A stretch of DNA of 11,677 nucleotides, taken from assembly GCA_052148775.1 (NCBI GenBank), contig JBKQHM010000786.1, forward strand, positions 1 to 11,677. The letters are read 5' to 3'. The position numbers and the translations under genes were made by a program. The stretch comes from CAVZRC01 sp052148775. GTDB lineage: Bacteria > Planctomycetota > Planctomycetia > Isosphaerales > Isosphaeraceae. A model generated the notes under the pieces. The model worked only from the letters and a program-made list of their open reading frames with translations, made no database searches and had not been told where the DNA came from. Positions 1 through 5,971 of the stretch are shown here, piece after piece; within the stretch, counting starts at the first letter, position 1, and every line of letters starts with the position of its first letter.

Positions 1-2
1 TG

Positions 3-95
3 GAGTACCTGACCTCGTGCTTTGAAGCCGATCGGCGCGGCCAATCGATCCCCTCGCTTCTGCGGGCGATGGAGCCGGCGATCAAAGTCGCTTGA
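3..95 (+). CDS. C-terminal fragment of an unidentified protein (5' end outside window)
   Basis: Only the third forward frame is open from the left edge. It gives 30 residues ending in MEPAIKVA and a TGA at 93-95; the other two forward frames hit stops within the first 25 bases. Third codon positions are mostly G or C, as in the neighbouring genes, so this looks like a real 3' end. The segment is charged and helical-looking (for example CFEADRRGQ). A C-terminal tail of an oxidoreductase or other metabolic enzyme would fit, but no family motif is present and I do not assign one. The next gene on the right is convergent. Confidence 0.5.
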   Translation, partial: EYLTSCFEADRRGQSIPSLLRAMEPAIKVA

Positions 96-269
96 TTCCA
101 GCGACACCAACCCGTGAGCTCCTACGAGTTAACAAAGCAATTGGCGAGACGAAGGAATTCGGAGGATCGCTCACTCGAAAACGACATCCCTGTCGCGATC
201 ACTCCTGCCCAGAGCCTGTAGACATGCGGGTTGGCTCCCAGCGTGTCTCGCATCACCCTCGTCTTAGGT
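96..269. other. Convergent intergenic region with a weak hairpin at 165-200
   Basis: This 174-base gap lies between two genes that converge. It contains no credible gene. GATCGC (165-170) pairs with GCGATC (195-200), and inside it GACA (183-186) can pair with TGTC (191-194) around a TCCC loop. The structure could terminate transcription from either side, but there is a large internal loop and no T-run, so this is tentative. Confidence 0.3.
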
Positions 270-1655
270 TTAGAGCGCCCATCCCTTGCGATACTCGATA
301 TGGACGAACGGATTCAACTCCGGCGCATTCTTGACCTTCAGGTTCGCGCTATCCCACTCCAGGCGGCGACCCGGAGCCCGAAGGGCCAATACGCCCAGGA
401 GCACGATCTCGGTCATCGGCCCGGCGTAATCGAAGTTGGAAACGGCGCGAGGGCCTCCCTTACACGCTGCGACCCATTCTTCGTAATGCCCGGGCGAGCG
501 CTTCATCGTCTTCGGGACCTTACTCGCCTGCTCGTGAAGTGCGCGCGGGAGCAGTTCCGGCATACCGCCGTGTGAGCCGTGGAACATCTTCCCCTTGCCG
601 CCGACGTAGAGTACGCCATTATCGGGCAAGTGCTGGCCATCGGGCAGTTCCAGCGGGTCCGGCGGCATCAGGCCGCCCTCGTACCAGGTCATCCGCACGG
701 GAGGAAGGTCACCGCGAGCGGGGAACTCGAAATAGATAATCGCGGCGATCGGATAGGTTTCGAGGTTCGGCTTGTCCCCTGCGAGGAACGAGCCGTCGAG
801 CGTCGTTCGGGCCTCGACGGAGCTCGGCGCACGCAGCCCGAGTGCCCAGACGGGGTGGTCGATAATGTGGCAGCCCATGTCGCCCAGGGCCCCGGTGCCG
901 AAATCTCGCCATCCGCGCCAACTCACGGGGGCATAGGCCGGGTGATAAGGCCGTGCCTGGACCGGCCCAAGCCAGAGGTCCCAGTCGAGCGTGCTCGGGA
1001 TGGGCGGCGTCTCCTTGGGACGGCCGATCCCCTGCTTCCAGAGGCGGCCAGCCCGATCCGACCATACGTGGACCTCGCGGACCGGTCCGATCACCCCGGC
1101 CTGGATCCACTCGTTCGTCAGTCGCGCACCCTCGGTGGCATGGCCCTGGTTTCCCATCTGGGTGGCGACACCGGCCTGGTGTGCGGCCCTGGTCAGCTCG
1201 CGACACTCGAAGAGGGTGTGTGTCAGCGGTTTCTGACAGTACACATGCTTCCCTGCGCGGATGGCCGCCATGGCCGCGACGGCGTGGATGTGGTCGGGCG
1301 TCCCCACCGTGACGGCGTCGATCCGCGACGCTTCCTCGTCGAGCATCTTGCGGAAATCTTTATAGCGTCGAGCTTTGGGAAAGGCATTGAATGAGCCGGC
1401 CCCGCGCTCGTCGTCGACATCGCAGAGGGCGACGACATTGGCACCGAGCCGGCTGACGGTGGCAACGTCGCCTCCGCCCATGCCCCCCACGCCGATCGAC
1501 GCGACGTTGATCCGGTCGCTGGGGGCGATGAAACCCGTGCCGCCCAGTACGTGACGCGGGACGATCGTGAAGCCCAGAGCCAATCCCCCCGTCGCGCCCA
1601 GAAAGCCCCGTCGCGACCGGTCGCCGGAACGGGTTTTGTCGTCGGAAGTCTGCAT
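270..1655 (-). CDS. Tat-exported Gfo/Idh/MocA-family NAD(P)-dependent oxidoreductase
   Basis: This is a 461-residue member of the glucose-fructose oxidoreductase / inositol dehydrogenase / MocA family, which oxidises or reduces sugars and sugar derivatives with a tightly bound nicotinamide cofactor. The N-terminus carries a twin-arginine signal (SRRGFLG, residues 14-20, then a hydrophobic run to about 32), so it is expected to be folded in the cytoplasm and exported. The Rossmann glycine motif is GVGGMGG (55-61). The conserved EKP motif appears as QKP (141-143), keeping Lys142. GDMGCH (258-263) holds the catalytic-region histidine His263. The C-terminal half (about 220-461) matches the bacterial-type C-terminal domain common in planctomycetes. 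The ATG at 1655 is preceded by AGGAGGG (1663-1669) with 7 bases of spacing, which fixes the start. It lies 63 bases downstream of the ThuA-like gene on the same strand, so co-transcription is likely. The substrate cannot be read from sequence. Confidence 0.93.
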   Translation of the reverse strand: MQTSDDKTRSGDRSRRGFLGATGGLALGFTIVPRHVLGGTGFIAPSDRINVASIGVGGMGGGDVATVSRLGANVVALCDVDDERGAGSFNAFPKARRYKDFRKMLDEEASRIDAVTVGTPDHIHAVAAMAAIRAGKHVYCQKPLTHTLFECRELTRAAHQAGVATQMGNQGHATEGARLTNEWIQAGVIGPVREVHVWSDRAGRLWKQGIGRPKETPPIPSTLDWDLWLGPVQARPYHPAYAPVSWRGWRDFGTGALGDMGCHIIDHPVWALGLRAPSSVEARTTLDGSFLAGDKPNLETYPIAAIIYFEFPARGDLPPVRMTWYEGGLMPPDPLELPDGQHLPDNGVLYVGGKGKMFHGSHGGMPELLPRALHEQASKVPKTMKRSPGHYEEWVAACKGGPRAVSNFDYAGPMTEIVLLGVLALRAPGRRLEWDSANLKVKNAPELNPFVHIEYRKGWAL

Positions 1656-1718
1656 CGTTGATCCCTCCTCGTCACAGGGCCTCGGATCGCTCTTTGCCCT
1701 GGGTGCTCGAACATGGAT

Positions 1719-2504
1719 TCAGCGTTTCGCTGCGACAGTCCGGCCCACGGCGACCCATTCCACTCCCTGGAGGATCAGGCGCGCGAGGTTGGGGTCGCGG
1801 AGCGGGTCGTCCTTGGGTTGGTCCTTCCAGCCCTGATGGCCGAGATTGGTGTGAAACACGCGACCCTTGCCGAAGGTCCGCGTCCAGGCCACCGGCCAGG
1901 CGACGCCCTGGAATTCGATCGTCGCCAGCGGCTGCACGTCCGGCATCATCTGCATGTTGTAGTAGAGCTCGTCCTTCAGCTTGAAGTCCTTGAGTCCGTG
2001 GGTGATCGGGCTCGAGGTGTCGACGATCTTGACGTCGTAGGTCCCCCGTCGGGCCTTGCCGTCGGGCTTTCCCGTGTGGGAGTAGATCCCGCCGAGCATG
2101 TCTTTCCAGGTGGGCAGCCAGTCGGGCGGGGCGTTATCGCCGCCGTGGATCGAGACGTACCCGTGTCCCGACCGGACGAACTCGAAGATGGCCTCCTGCT
2201 GGGCCGGGGTGAACTTGGAATCGGGGTCGCGACGGTCGACCGTGACGATGAGCACGTCGTACTTGCGAATGGCCGGGGTCTCGAGGATCGCGGCGTCCTC
2301 GCCGATGGTTACATGGAACCGGCCGGTGTTCTCCAGGGTACTGGCCAGGTAGAATGCCTGGTCGCGGTAGCCGTGGTGTTCACGCTGCCCGCCCGAGAGC
2401 AGGAAGACTTTCGCGCCGTCGGGTACCTTCTTCTGCGCCTCGGCCGTGTGTGTCAGGCAGCAAGCCAGCAACAGGCCCAGGACAACGATAGGGTTTCGGT
2501 TCAC
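1719..2504 (-). CDS. Secreted ThuA-like (class I glutamine amidotransferase-fold) protein
   Basis: Read from a GTG at 2504, the product has 261 residues: a signal peptide (MNRNPIVVLGLLLACCLTHTAEA, about 1-23, cleavage after AEA; LLAC could alternatively serve as a lipobox) and a ThuA-like domain (about 30-255). Recognisable family blocks are HHGYRD (43-48), GYVSIHGG (115-122), the THGL step (168-171), DELYY (178-182) and PVAWTRTFGKGRVFHTNLGH (204-223). The fold is that of class I glutamine amidotransferases, but the nucleophile-elbow cysteine is replaced (SIHGG) and the mature protein has no cysteine, as is usual in ThuA relatives. ThuA of Sinorhizobium works with the dehydrogenase ThuB on trehalose via 3-keto sugars; the neighbouring Gfo/Idh/MocA gene suggests a similar pairing here (inference). 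The frame is open further upstream to an ATG at 2651, but AGGAG at 2513-2517 and the signal peptide favour the GTG. Confidence 0.88.
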   Translation of the reverse strand: MNRNPIVVLGLLLACCLTHTAEAQKKVPDGAKVFLLSGGQREHHGYRDQAFYLASTLENTGRFHVTIGEDAAILETPAIRKYDVLIVTVDRRDPDSKFTPAQQEAIFEFVRSGHGYVSIHGGDNAPPDWLPTWKDMLGGIYSHTGKPDGKARRGTYDVKIVDTSSPITHGLKDFKLKDELYYNMQMMPDVQPLATIEFQGVAWPVAWTRTFGKGRVFHTNLGHQGWKDQPKDDPLRDPNLARLILQGVEWVAVGRTVAAKR

Positions 2505-2517
2505 GGGAGTTACTCCT
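2502..2517 (-). promoter_or_regulatory. Ribosome binding site and GTG start of the ThuA-like gene
   Basis: On the minus strand AGGAG (2513-2517) stands 8 bases before GTG (2502-2504). This site decides the start: the longer reading frame would add 49 residues of low-complexity Arg/Pro-rich sequence in front of an otherwise well-formed signal peptide. Confidence 0.7.
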
Positions 2518-2678
2518 GCCCGGAAGGTCCACTTGGTAGGATCGGGAAACGGTGGATCGGCCGGCTTGCGATCGGGAGATCTCATTGCCATCGAGAGAAT
2601 GAATCGTAGCGTAGCCCGGCCCGAGGCCCGTCGCAAGGCTCGGCCCGCCAATCGCGACGATCAGGGAGTCCGCAACCG
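2505..2678. other. Divergent intergenic region (presumed two promoters)
   Basis: This 174-base gap separates the minus-strand ThuA unit from the + strand unit starting at 2679, so it should hold promoters for both. I cannot pick out convincing -35/-10 boxes. A perfect 8-base palindrome GAGATCTC sits at 2576-2583. The GATCGG hexamer occurs three times between about 2540 and 2576, which may be chance in sequence of this composition. The AGGGAG at 2663-2668 serves the gene at 2679. Confidence 0.35.
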
Positions 2679-3251
2679 ATGAGACGATCGAACGAGTTTT
2701 TTCACAGCGTGTGCCGGATCTTCGGGTTGGCCGCCGTCGCCTTGCTCCTGGTCGGGGCCGATGAGCCGAAGCAAACCATCGACGCCGGCGGCCTGAAATT
2801 CGAGGCTCCGAAGTCGTGGAAGTCGAAGCCGCCGACGAGTCAGATGCGCAGGGCGGAGCTGAAGGTCGACCCGATCGAGGGCGACGACTACCCCGCCGAG
2901 ATGGTGGTCTACGCCTTTCCGGGCGGTGCGGGCTCGGTGGAGGCCAACCTCAAGCGCTGGCAGGGCCTGTTCAAGGACAAGGATGGGAATCCCCCGGCGA
3001 TAGACAGCAAGAAGGTCAAGGGGAAGAACGTCGAGGTGACCCGGGCCGAGACCCACGGCGACTATCATCCGGCCCAGTTCCCCGGTCGTCCCGTCGACCC
3101 CCAGCGCCCCAATGCCCGCCTGCTGGGAGCGATCATCCCGGGCGAGGCCGCCACGTACTACATCCGGTTGGTCGGCCCGGAGAAGACGATGTCCAATCTG
3201 CGGCCGAGCTTCGACGAGCTGTTGTCGTCAATCCATGTCGAGGAGAAGTGA
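2679..3251 (+). CDS. Small secreted protein of unknown function
   Basis: The product is 190 residues. Residues 1-27 form a signal peptide: a basic start (MRRS), a hydrophobic core FGLAAVALLLVG, and probable cleavage near VGA/DE. The mature part begins with a short motif GGLKFEAPKSWKSKPP (35-50), of the kind found at the start of small exported planctomycete proteins where a strand-rich domain follows. It continues with acidic and aromatic blocks such as DDYPAEMVVYAFPG (68-81) and a C-terminal strand/helix pattern ATYYIRLVGPEKTM (153-166) ending in a FDELLSSIHV helix (173-182). No catalytic motif and no cysteine in the mature part are seen. The overall pattern, in which a protein predicts fit to a small periplasmic beta-sandwich or stress-type fold, is inference. 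The start is supported by AGGGAG (2663-2668) 10 bases upstream. It may be co-transcribed with the gene at 3384, 132 bases downstream. The function is not recognised. Confidence 0.8.
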   Translation: MRRSNEFFHSVCRIFGLAAVALLLVGADEPKQTIDAGGLKFEAPKSWKSKPPTSQMRRAELKVDPIEGDDYPAEMVVYAFPGGAGSVEANLKRWQGLFKDKDGNPPAIDSKKVKGKNVEVTRAETHGDYHPAQFPGRPVDPQRPNARLLGAIIPGEAATYYIRLVGPEKTMSNLRPSFDELLSSIHVEEK

Positions 3252-3296
3252 GCGGACCGAGCCGCCCATCCGTCCCGACGCGGTGCGGGGGCTTTC

Positions 3297-3318
3297 CTGT
3301 CCGGACGCGTTTGGACAG
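3297..3318 (+). other. Possible small hairpin between the two + strand genes
   Basis: CTGTCC (3297-3302) can pair with GGACAG (3313-3318) around a 10-base loop. It lies 45 bases after the stop at 3251 and could attenuate or process a transcript reading into 3384. There is no T-run, so a terminator call would be weak. Confidence 0.25.
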
Positions 3319-3383
3319 ATGGCGCGGTTGACTCTCGCGAGCGACCGCAACCGGTGGAATTCGCGACGAGGAGCCGTTGATCG

Positions 3384-3950
3384 ATGGCAAGCATCCTGAT
3401 CGTGTGCGCCCGATGCACGCTGACCAACCACGTCTCGGATCGATACTGCACGAACTGCGGGCTCCCCCTCGGCGCCGTGCAACCGGATGCCGGGGCCGGC
3501 TGCGATGCGCTCGGACCTTACGAGGCACCCGAGCCGGCGGACCCCGACGTCGCCCGGCTGATCGCCGATTTCGTCCGTCGAGGCGGGTACGACGCCAACC
3601 CGTCGGGCCAGGGTTGGCAACTCGTCGTCCCGCTGCGGCAGGACCGCAAGCAGGCCGTCTACGTCGGCGCGGCCGGAATCGATGCCGAAGGCAGGACCCT
3701 CCTCGGTCTGGTTTCCGTCTGCGGACCCGTCAACGATCGCGATTGCCGCACGCTGCTGAAGCTCAACGCACGCATCGTCGAGGGCCACTTCGCCATCCGA
3801 GTCCTTCGCGGCGAGGAATACTTCGTCGTGATCGAGAACGTACCTGCGGAGATGCTCAAGTCGACCGACGCCAACGGATTGATCCGGCGAATCGCCGAGT
3901 TCGCCGATGGACTCGAAGAGCGACTTTCCCGCGGTGGTGATATTTACTGA
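3384..3950 (+). CDS. Zinc-ribbon protein with a YbjN-like domain
   Basis: The product is 188 residues. It opens with a four-cysteine zinc ribbon: CARC (Cys8, Cys11) and CTNCG (Cys22, Cys25). After a Pro/Asp-rich linker (about 32-52), residues 53-185 look like the YbjN / type III secretion chaperone-like fold: a first helix (VARLIADFVRRGGY), a strand set (GWQLVVPLRQDRKQAVYVG), a middle strand block (LLGLVSVCGPV), then helix-strand-strand (LLKLNARIVEGHFAIRVL, EEYFVVIENVP) and a final helix (LIRRIAEFADGLEERL). YbjN-type domains are adaptor or chaperone-like and have no known enzymatic activity; the ribbon suggests a zinc-dependent protein contact. GAGGAG (3368-3373) stands 10 bases before the ATG. 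No signal peptide is seen, so it is cytoplasmic. The fold assignment is from the overall pattern and is moderately sure; the partner is unknown. Confidence 0.78.
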   Translation: MASILIVCARCTLTNHVSDRYCTNCGLPLGAVQPDAGAGCDALGPYEAPEPADPDVARLIADFVRRGGYDANPSGQGWQLVVPLRQDRKQAVYVGAAGIDAEGRTLLGLVSVCGPVNDRDCRTLLKLNARIVEGHFAIRVLRGEEYFVVIENVPAEMLKSTDANGLIRRIAEFADGLEERLSRGGDIY

Positions 3951-3974
3951 GCGTGAAGTCTCGCGAAGAAGCCA

Positions 3975-4007
3975 CCGGGGCGCGAAGTCCGTAGACTCCG
4001 CGCCCGG
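3975..4007. terminator. Strong hairpin between convergent genes (bidirectional terminator candidate)
   Basis: CCGGG (3975-3979) and CGCG (3981-3984) pair with CGCG (3999-4002) and CCCGG (4003-4007), with G3980 bulged. After one mismatch the inner stem AGTC/GACT (3986-3989 / 3994-3997) closes a CGTA loop. That is 13 base pairs in all, mostly G-C, placed exactly between two convergent stops (3950 and 4020). There is no T-run on either side, so termination would be intrinsic-like without the classical U-tract, or the structure protects 3' ends. Confidence 0.6.
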
Positions 4008-4019
4008 CGTGTCCGTTCA

Positions 4020-5798
4020 TCAGGGCCGCGCCAGCGAGCCCTGGGTGATTGCCAGCGATTCGGATCGCGGGGCATCGCCCGAGGTCGCGAGGGACTCGTT
4101 CGGTCCGCGGATGCCCGGCACGTCGCTGGTGCGATAAATCGCGATGGTCGCGTCGTCCGTGAACCGGACCGGCTCGATACCCTTGAGGGGCGACAAGAGG
4201 CCGAGCTGGGCAAACGGCCCCCACTGGAGCGAGGCCGAGACGGCGAGGTAGCCCGTCCGCGGTTCGAGGCGATCGGGGACGCCTTCATTCGCATCAGCCG
4301 CCCGCACGTTGTAGCTTTGTCCGACGACACCGTAGAGCGCCGGACTGTTCTCGCCGAAGTAGAAGAAGGTCAGGTCGCGGAACTCCGGGTTTTCGCGCTG
4401 GAGCCGTGCCAGCGGCTTCAGGCCCTGGCCCCAGTCGAGGTTCGAGTCGGAGAGGATGCGACGTCCGCCGATCGGCCCGCCGGCCATTGTGTTGAAGTAT
4501 GACAGCTCGTAAGGATGAATCGAGGCGACCGCCAGCGTCTGGGCGGCGAGGCCGGCGTAGGCCAGGCGCCGGGTCCATCGATTCCCCTCGGCCAGTCCGG
4601 ATATCCAGACGATCGCGAGGGGCGCGACCGGGAGCAGGTAGCGGATGCCCAGGTTGCGCGTCGAGCCGATCGAGGCGATTGCCAGGAAGACCAGGGCTGC
4701 GACCGGGAGGATCCAATCGCGCCCGGTAGACCGGATCCGTCTCGACATCGCCGCACGGGCCGCCAAGACCAGCCAGAAGGCCAGGGGAACCTTCACGGCG
4801 AGGGCCACCAGGTAATAGTAGCGCCAGCCCGTATCGCGGATCTCGCCGAAGAGATAGCTCGGTGCGCCGGACCTTTGCATGATCGCCTGGCGCACGAATC
4901 CGACCCAGTCCTGTGGGTAGGATGCCTCGACAATCCGCCGGACGATGCCGCCGAGCCTCGGGCCGAACCTGCCATCGAAGCTCGGGTGGTGCCCCGTCTG
5001 CGCGCTCATCGTCAGCATGGCGCCGCCGGTGACGATGACGTCGGAAAGGAGCATGATCGCCGTGAATCCGATCATCCCGGCGCTCACATCAAGGACCAGG
5101 CGAGCGGGCCGTCGTTTGTGATCGCGCCATCGCGCCAGGAACCAGAGCAGCGCGAAGATCGGCGGCGCGACCATGGCCGTGAACTTGCAGGAAAACGCCA
5201 GGCCGCCCACGGCGGCCGAGGCCACGAAGGCTCGACGATCCCCATTCCGCAAGAAGATCCAGAACAGGAGCATCATGCCCGTCATACCGGCGATGATCGG
5301 GGTCTCCATCGTGATCAGCGGGCCGTGGGCCAGCAGATTGGGGCTCAGGGCGAACCACCATGCCGAAACCACCATCGCCCGAGAGCCGTACAGGCGGCGG
5401 CTCCAGAACACGACCAGGGCCATCGCGACCAACCAGAGCCAGAGCGCGGTCATTCGCGCCAGGGGGAGCAGGACAACCTCATAATCCGACGGGCGATCGA
5501 TCCATTCGCCGTAACCCAGTCGATCGAGGATCCAGAGGAGCGGAACTTGCTGGAGCTTCCAAAATGTCAGCGGCGTGCCGGCGCGCGTGATCCCTGTCTG
5601 ATCGCCGGTCCTCCACCATCGAGAGGCCACGGACAGATAGAGGACTTCGTCGTAGGTCGCCGAGCTCCGCATCAACGAGTCGGTCATCAGCCCCAGTCCG
5701 GTCGCCGCCGCGAGGAAGACCAGCACCGCTCGCGGGACCCATCCGGCTCGTCGTTCTGTCGGTTGCGATTCCTTCGGTTGCGACTCCATCGCCAACAT
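4020..5798 (-). CDS. GT39-like polytopic membrane glycosyltransferase (ArnT/PMT-type)
   Basis: The 592-residue product is an integral membrane protein with about ten or more hydrophobic segments (for example 23-41, 115-132, 141-155, 166-183, 193-222, 238-257, 328-347, 362-377, 386-401, 411-425). Family marks are the acidic pair in the first external loop (ATYDEVLYL, Asp50-Glu51), SPNLLAHGPLITMETP (152-167), RNLGIRYLLPVAPL (381-394) and the SDSNLDWGQGL block (450-460). Such enzymes use polyprenyl-phosphate-linked sugars to glycosylate proteins or lipids at the outer face of the membrane. The last ~130 residues are soluble and probably extracytoplasmic. The ATG at 5798 is chosen because AAGGAGGAA (5806-5814) lies 7 bases upstream; the frame is open to 5882 but the extra 28 residues have no such site. 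The acceptor is unknown and no glycan cluster surrounds it. It lies downstream of the Gfo/Idh/MocA gene at 5972 on the same strand, 173 bases away. Confidence 0.87.
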   Translation of the reverse strand: MLAMESQPKESQPTERRAGWVPRAVLVFLAAATGLGLMTDSLMRSSATYDEVLYLSVASRWWRTGDQTGITRAGTPLTFWKLQQVPLLWILDRLGYGEWIDRPSDYEVVLLPLARMTALWLWLVAMALVVFWSRRLYGSRAMVVSAWWFALSPNLLAHGPLITMETPIIAGMTGMMLLFWIFLRNGDRRAFVASAAVGGLAFSCKFTAMVAPPIFALLWFLARWRDHKRRPARLVLDVSAGMIGFTAIMLLSDVIVTGGAMLTMSAQTGHHPSFDGRFGPRLGGIVRRIVEASYPQDWVGFVRQAIMQRSGAPSYLFGEIRDTGWRYYYLVALAVKVPLAFWLVLAARAAMSRRIRSTGRDWILPVAALVFLAIASIGSTRNLGIRYLLPVAPLAIVWISGLAEGNRWTRRLAYAGLAAQTLAVASIHPYELSYFNTMAGGPIGGRRILSDSNLDWGQGLKPLARLQRENPEFRDLTFFYFGENSPALYGVVGQSYNVRAADANEGVPDRLEPRTGYLAVSASLQWGPFAQLGLLSPLKGIEPVRFTDDATIAIYRTSDVPGIRGPNESLATSGDAPRSESLAITQGSLARP

Positions 5799-5814
5799 GG
5801 TTGCGTTCCTCCTT
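5796..5814 (-). promoter_or_regulatory. Strong Shine-Dalgarno fixing the glycosyltransferase start
   Basis: On the minus strand AAGGAGGAA (5806-5814) precedes ATG (5796-5798) by 7 bases. It is the closest match to the anti-Shine-Dalgarno in the window and selects this ATG over the upstream one at 5882 and the in-frame ATG three codons later. Confidence 0.75.
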
Positions 5815-5847
5815 GATTCAGACTCAAATACCTCTCCGAACGGTTGT

Positions 5848-5865
5848 TGCAACGATCGTGTTGCA
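5848..5865. promoter_or_regulatory. Inverted repeat TGCAAC-N6-GTTGCA upstream of the glycosyltransferase gene
   Basis: TGCAAC (5848-5853) and GTTGCA (5860-5865) form a perfect 6-base inverted repeat around GATCGT. It sits 50 bases in front of the start at 5798. TTGCAA-type dyads are typical of LacI-family operators, so a regulator site is possible; a leader hairpin in the mRNA is the alternative. Tentative. Confidence 0.35.
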
Positions 5866-5971
5866 GATTTCCCATCGGGCAATTCCGATATCGCTGGATG
5901 GTCCTGGAAGCCAGCAGCGTTCGATGGTCTCAGACCTTCTGCAAGGCTGCGGTCTCCCTCGATCCCGGATA

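Noticed and set aside
579..1394. 271-codon + strand open frame opposite the Tat-exported oxidoreductase
   Set aside because: Antisense shadow; the minus-strand frame has clear Gfo/Idh/MocA motifs and a ribosome binding site.
1713..2609. 298-codon + strand open frame opposite the ThuA-like gene
   Set aside because: No recognisable domain and low-complexity composition; the ThuA blocks on the other strand explain the region.
1719..2651. Longer version of the ThuA-like gene from the ATG at 2651
   Set aside because: It would put 49 Arg/Pro-rich residues in front of a normal signal peptide; the GTG at 2504 has a proper AGGAG.
3228..3788. 186-codon minus-strand open frame across the zinc-ribbon gene
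   Set aside because: It crosses a gene end and an intergenic gap and has no ribosome binding site; the opposite strand has the zinc ribbon and a good start.
4515..5816. 433-codon + strand open frame opposite the membrane glycosyltransferase
   Set aside because: Its translation is Arg/Gly/Pro/Glu/Asp/His-rich with no motif. It is the antisense shadow expected in high-GC DNA; the minus strand has membrane segments and family motifs.
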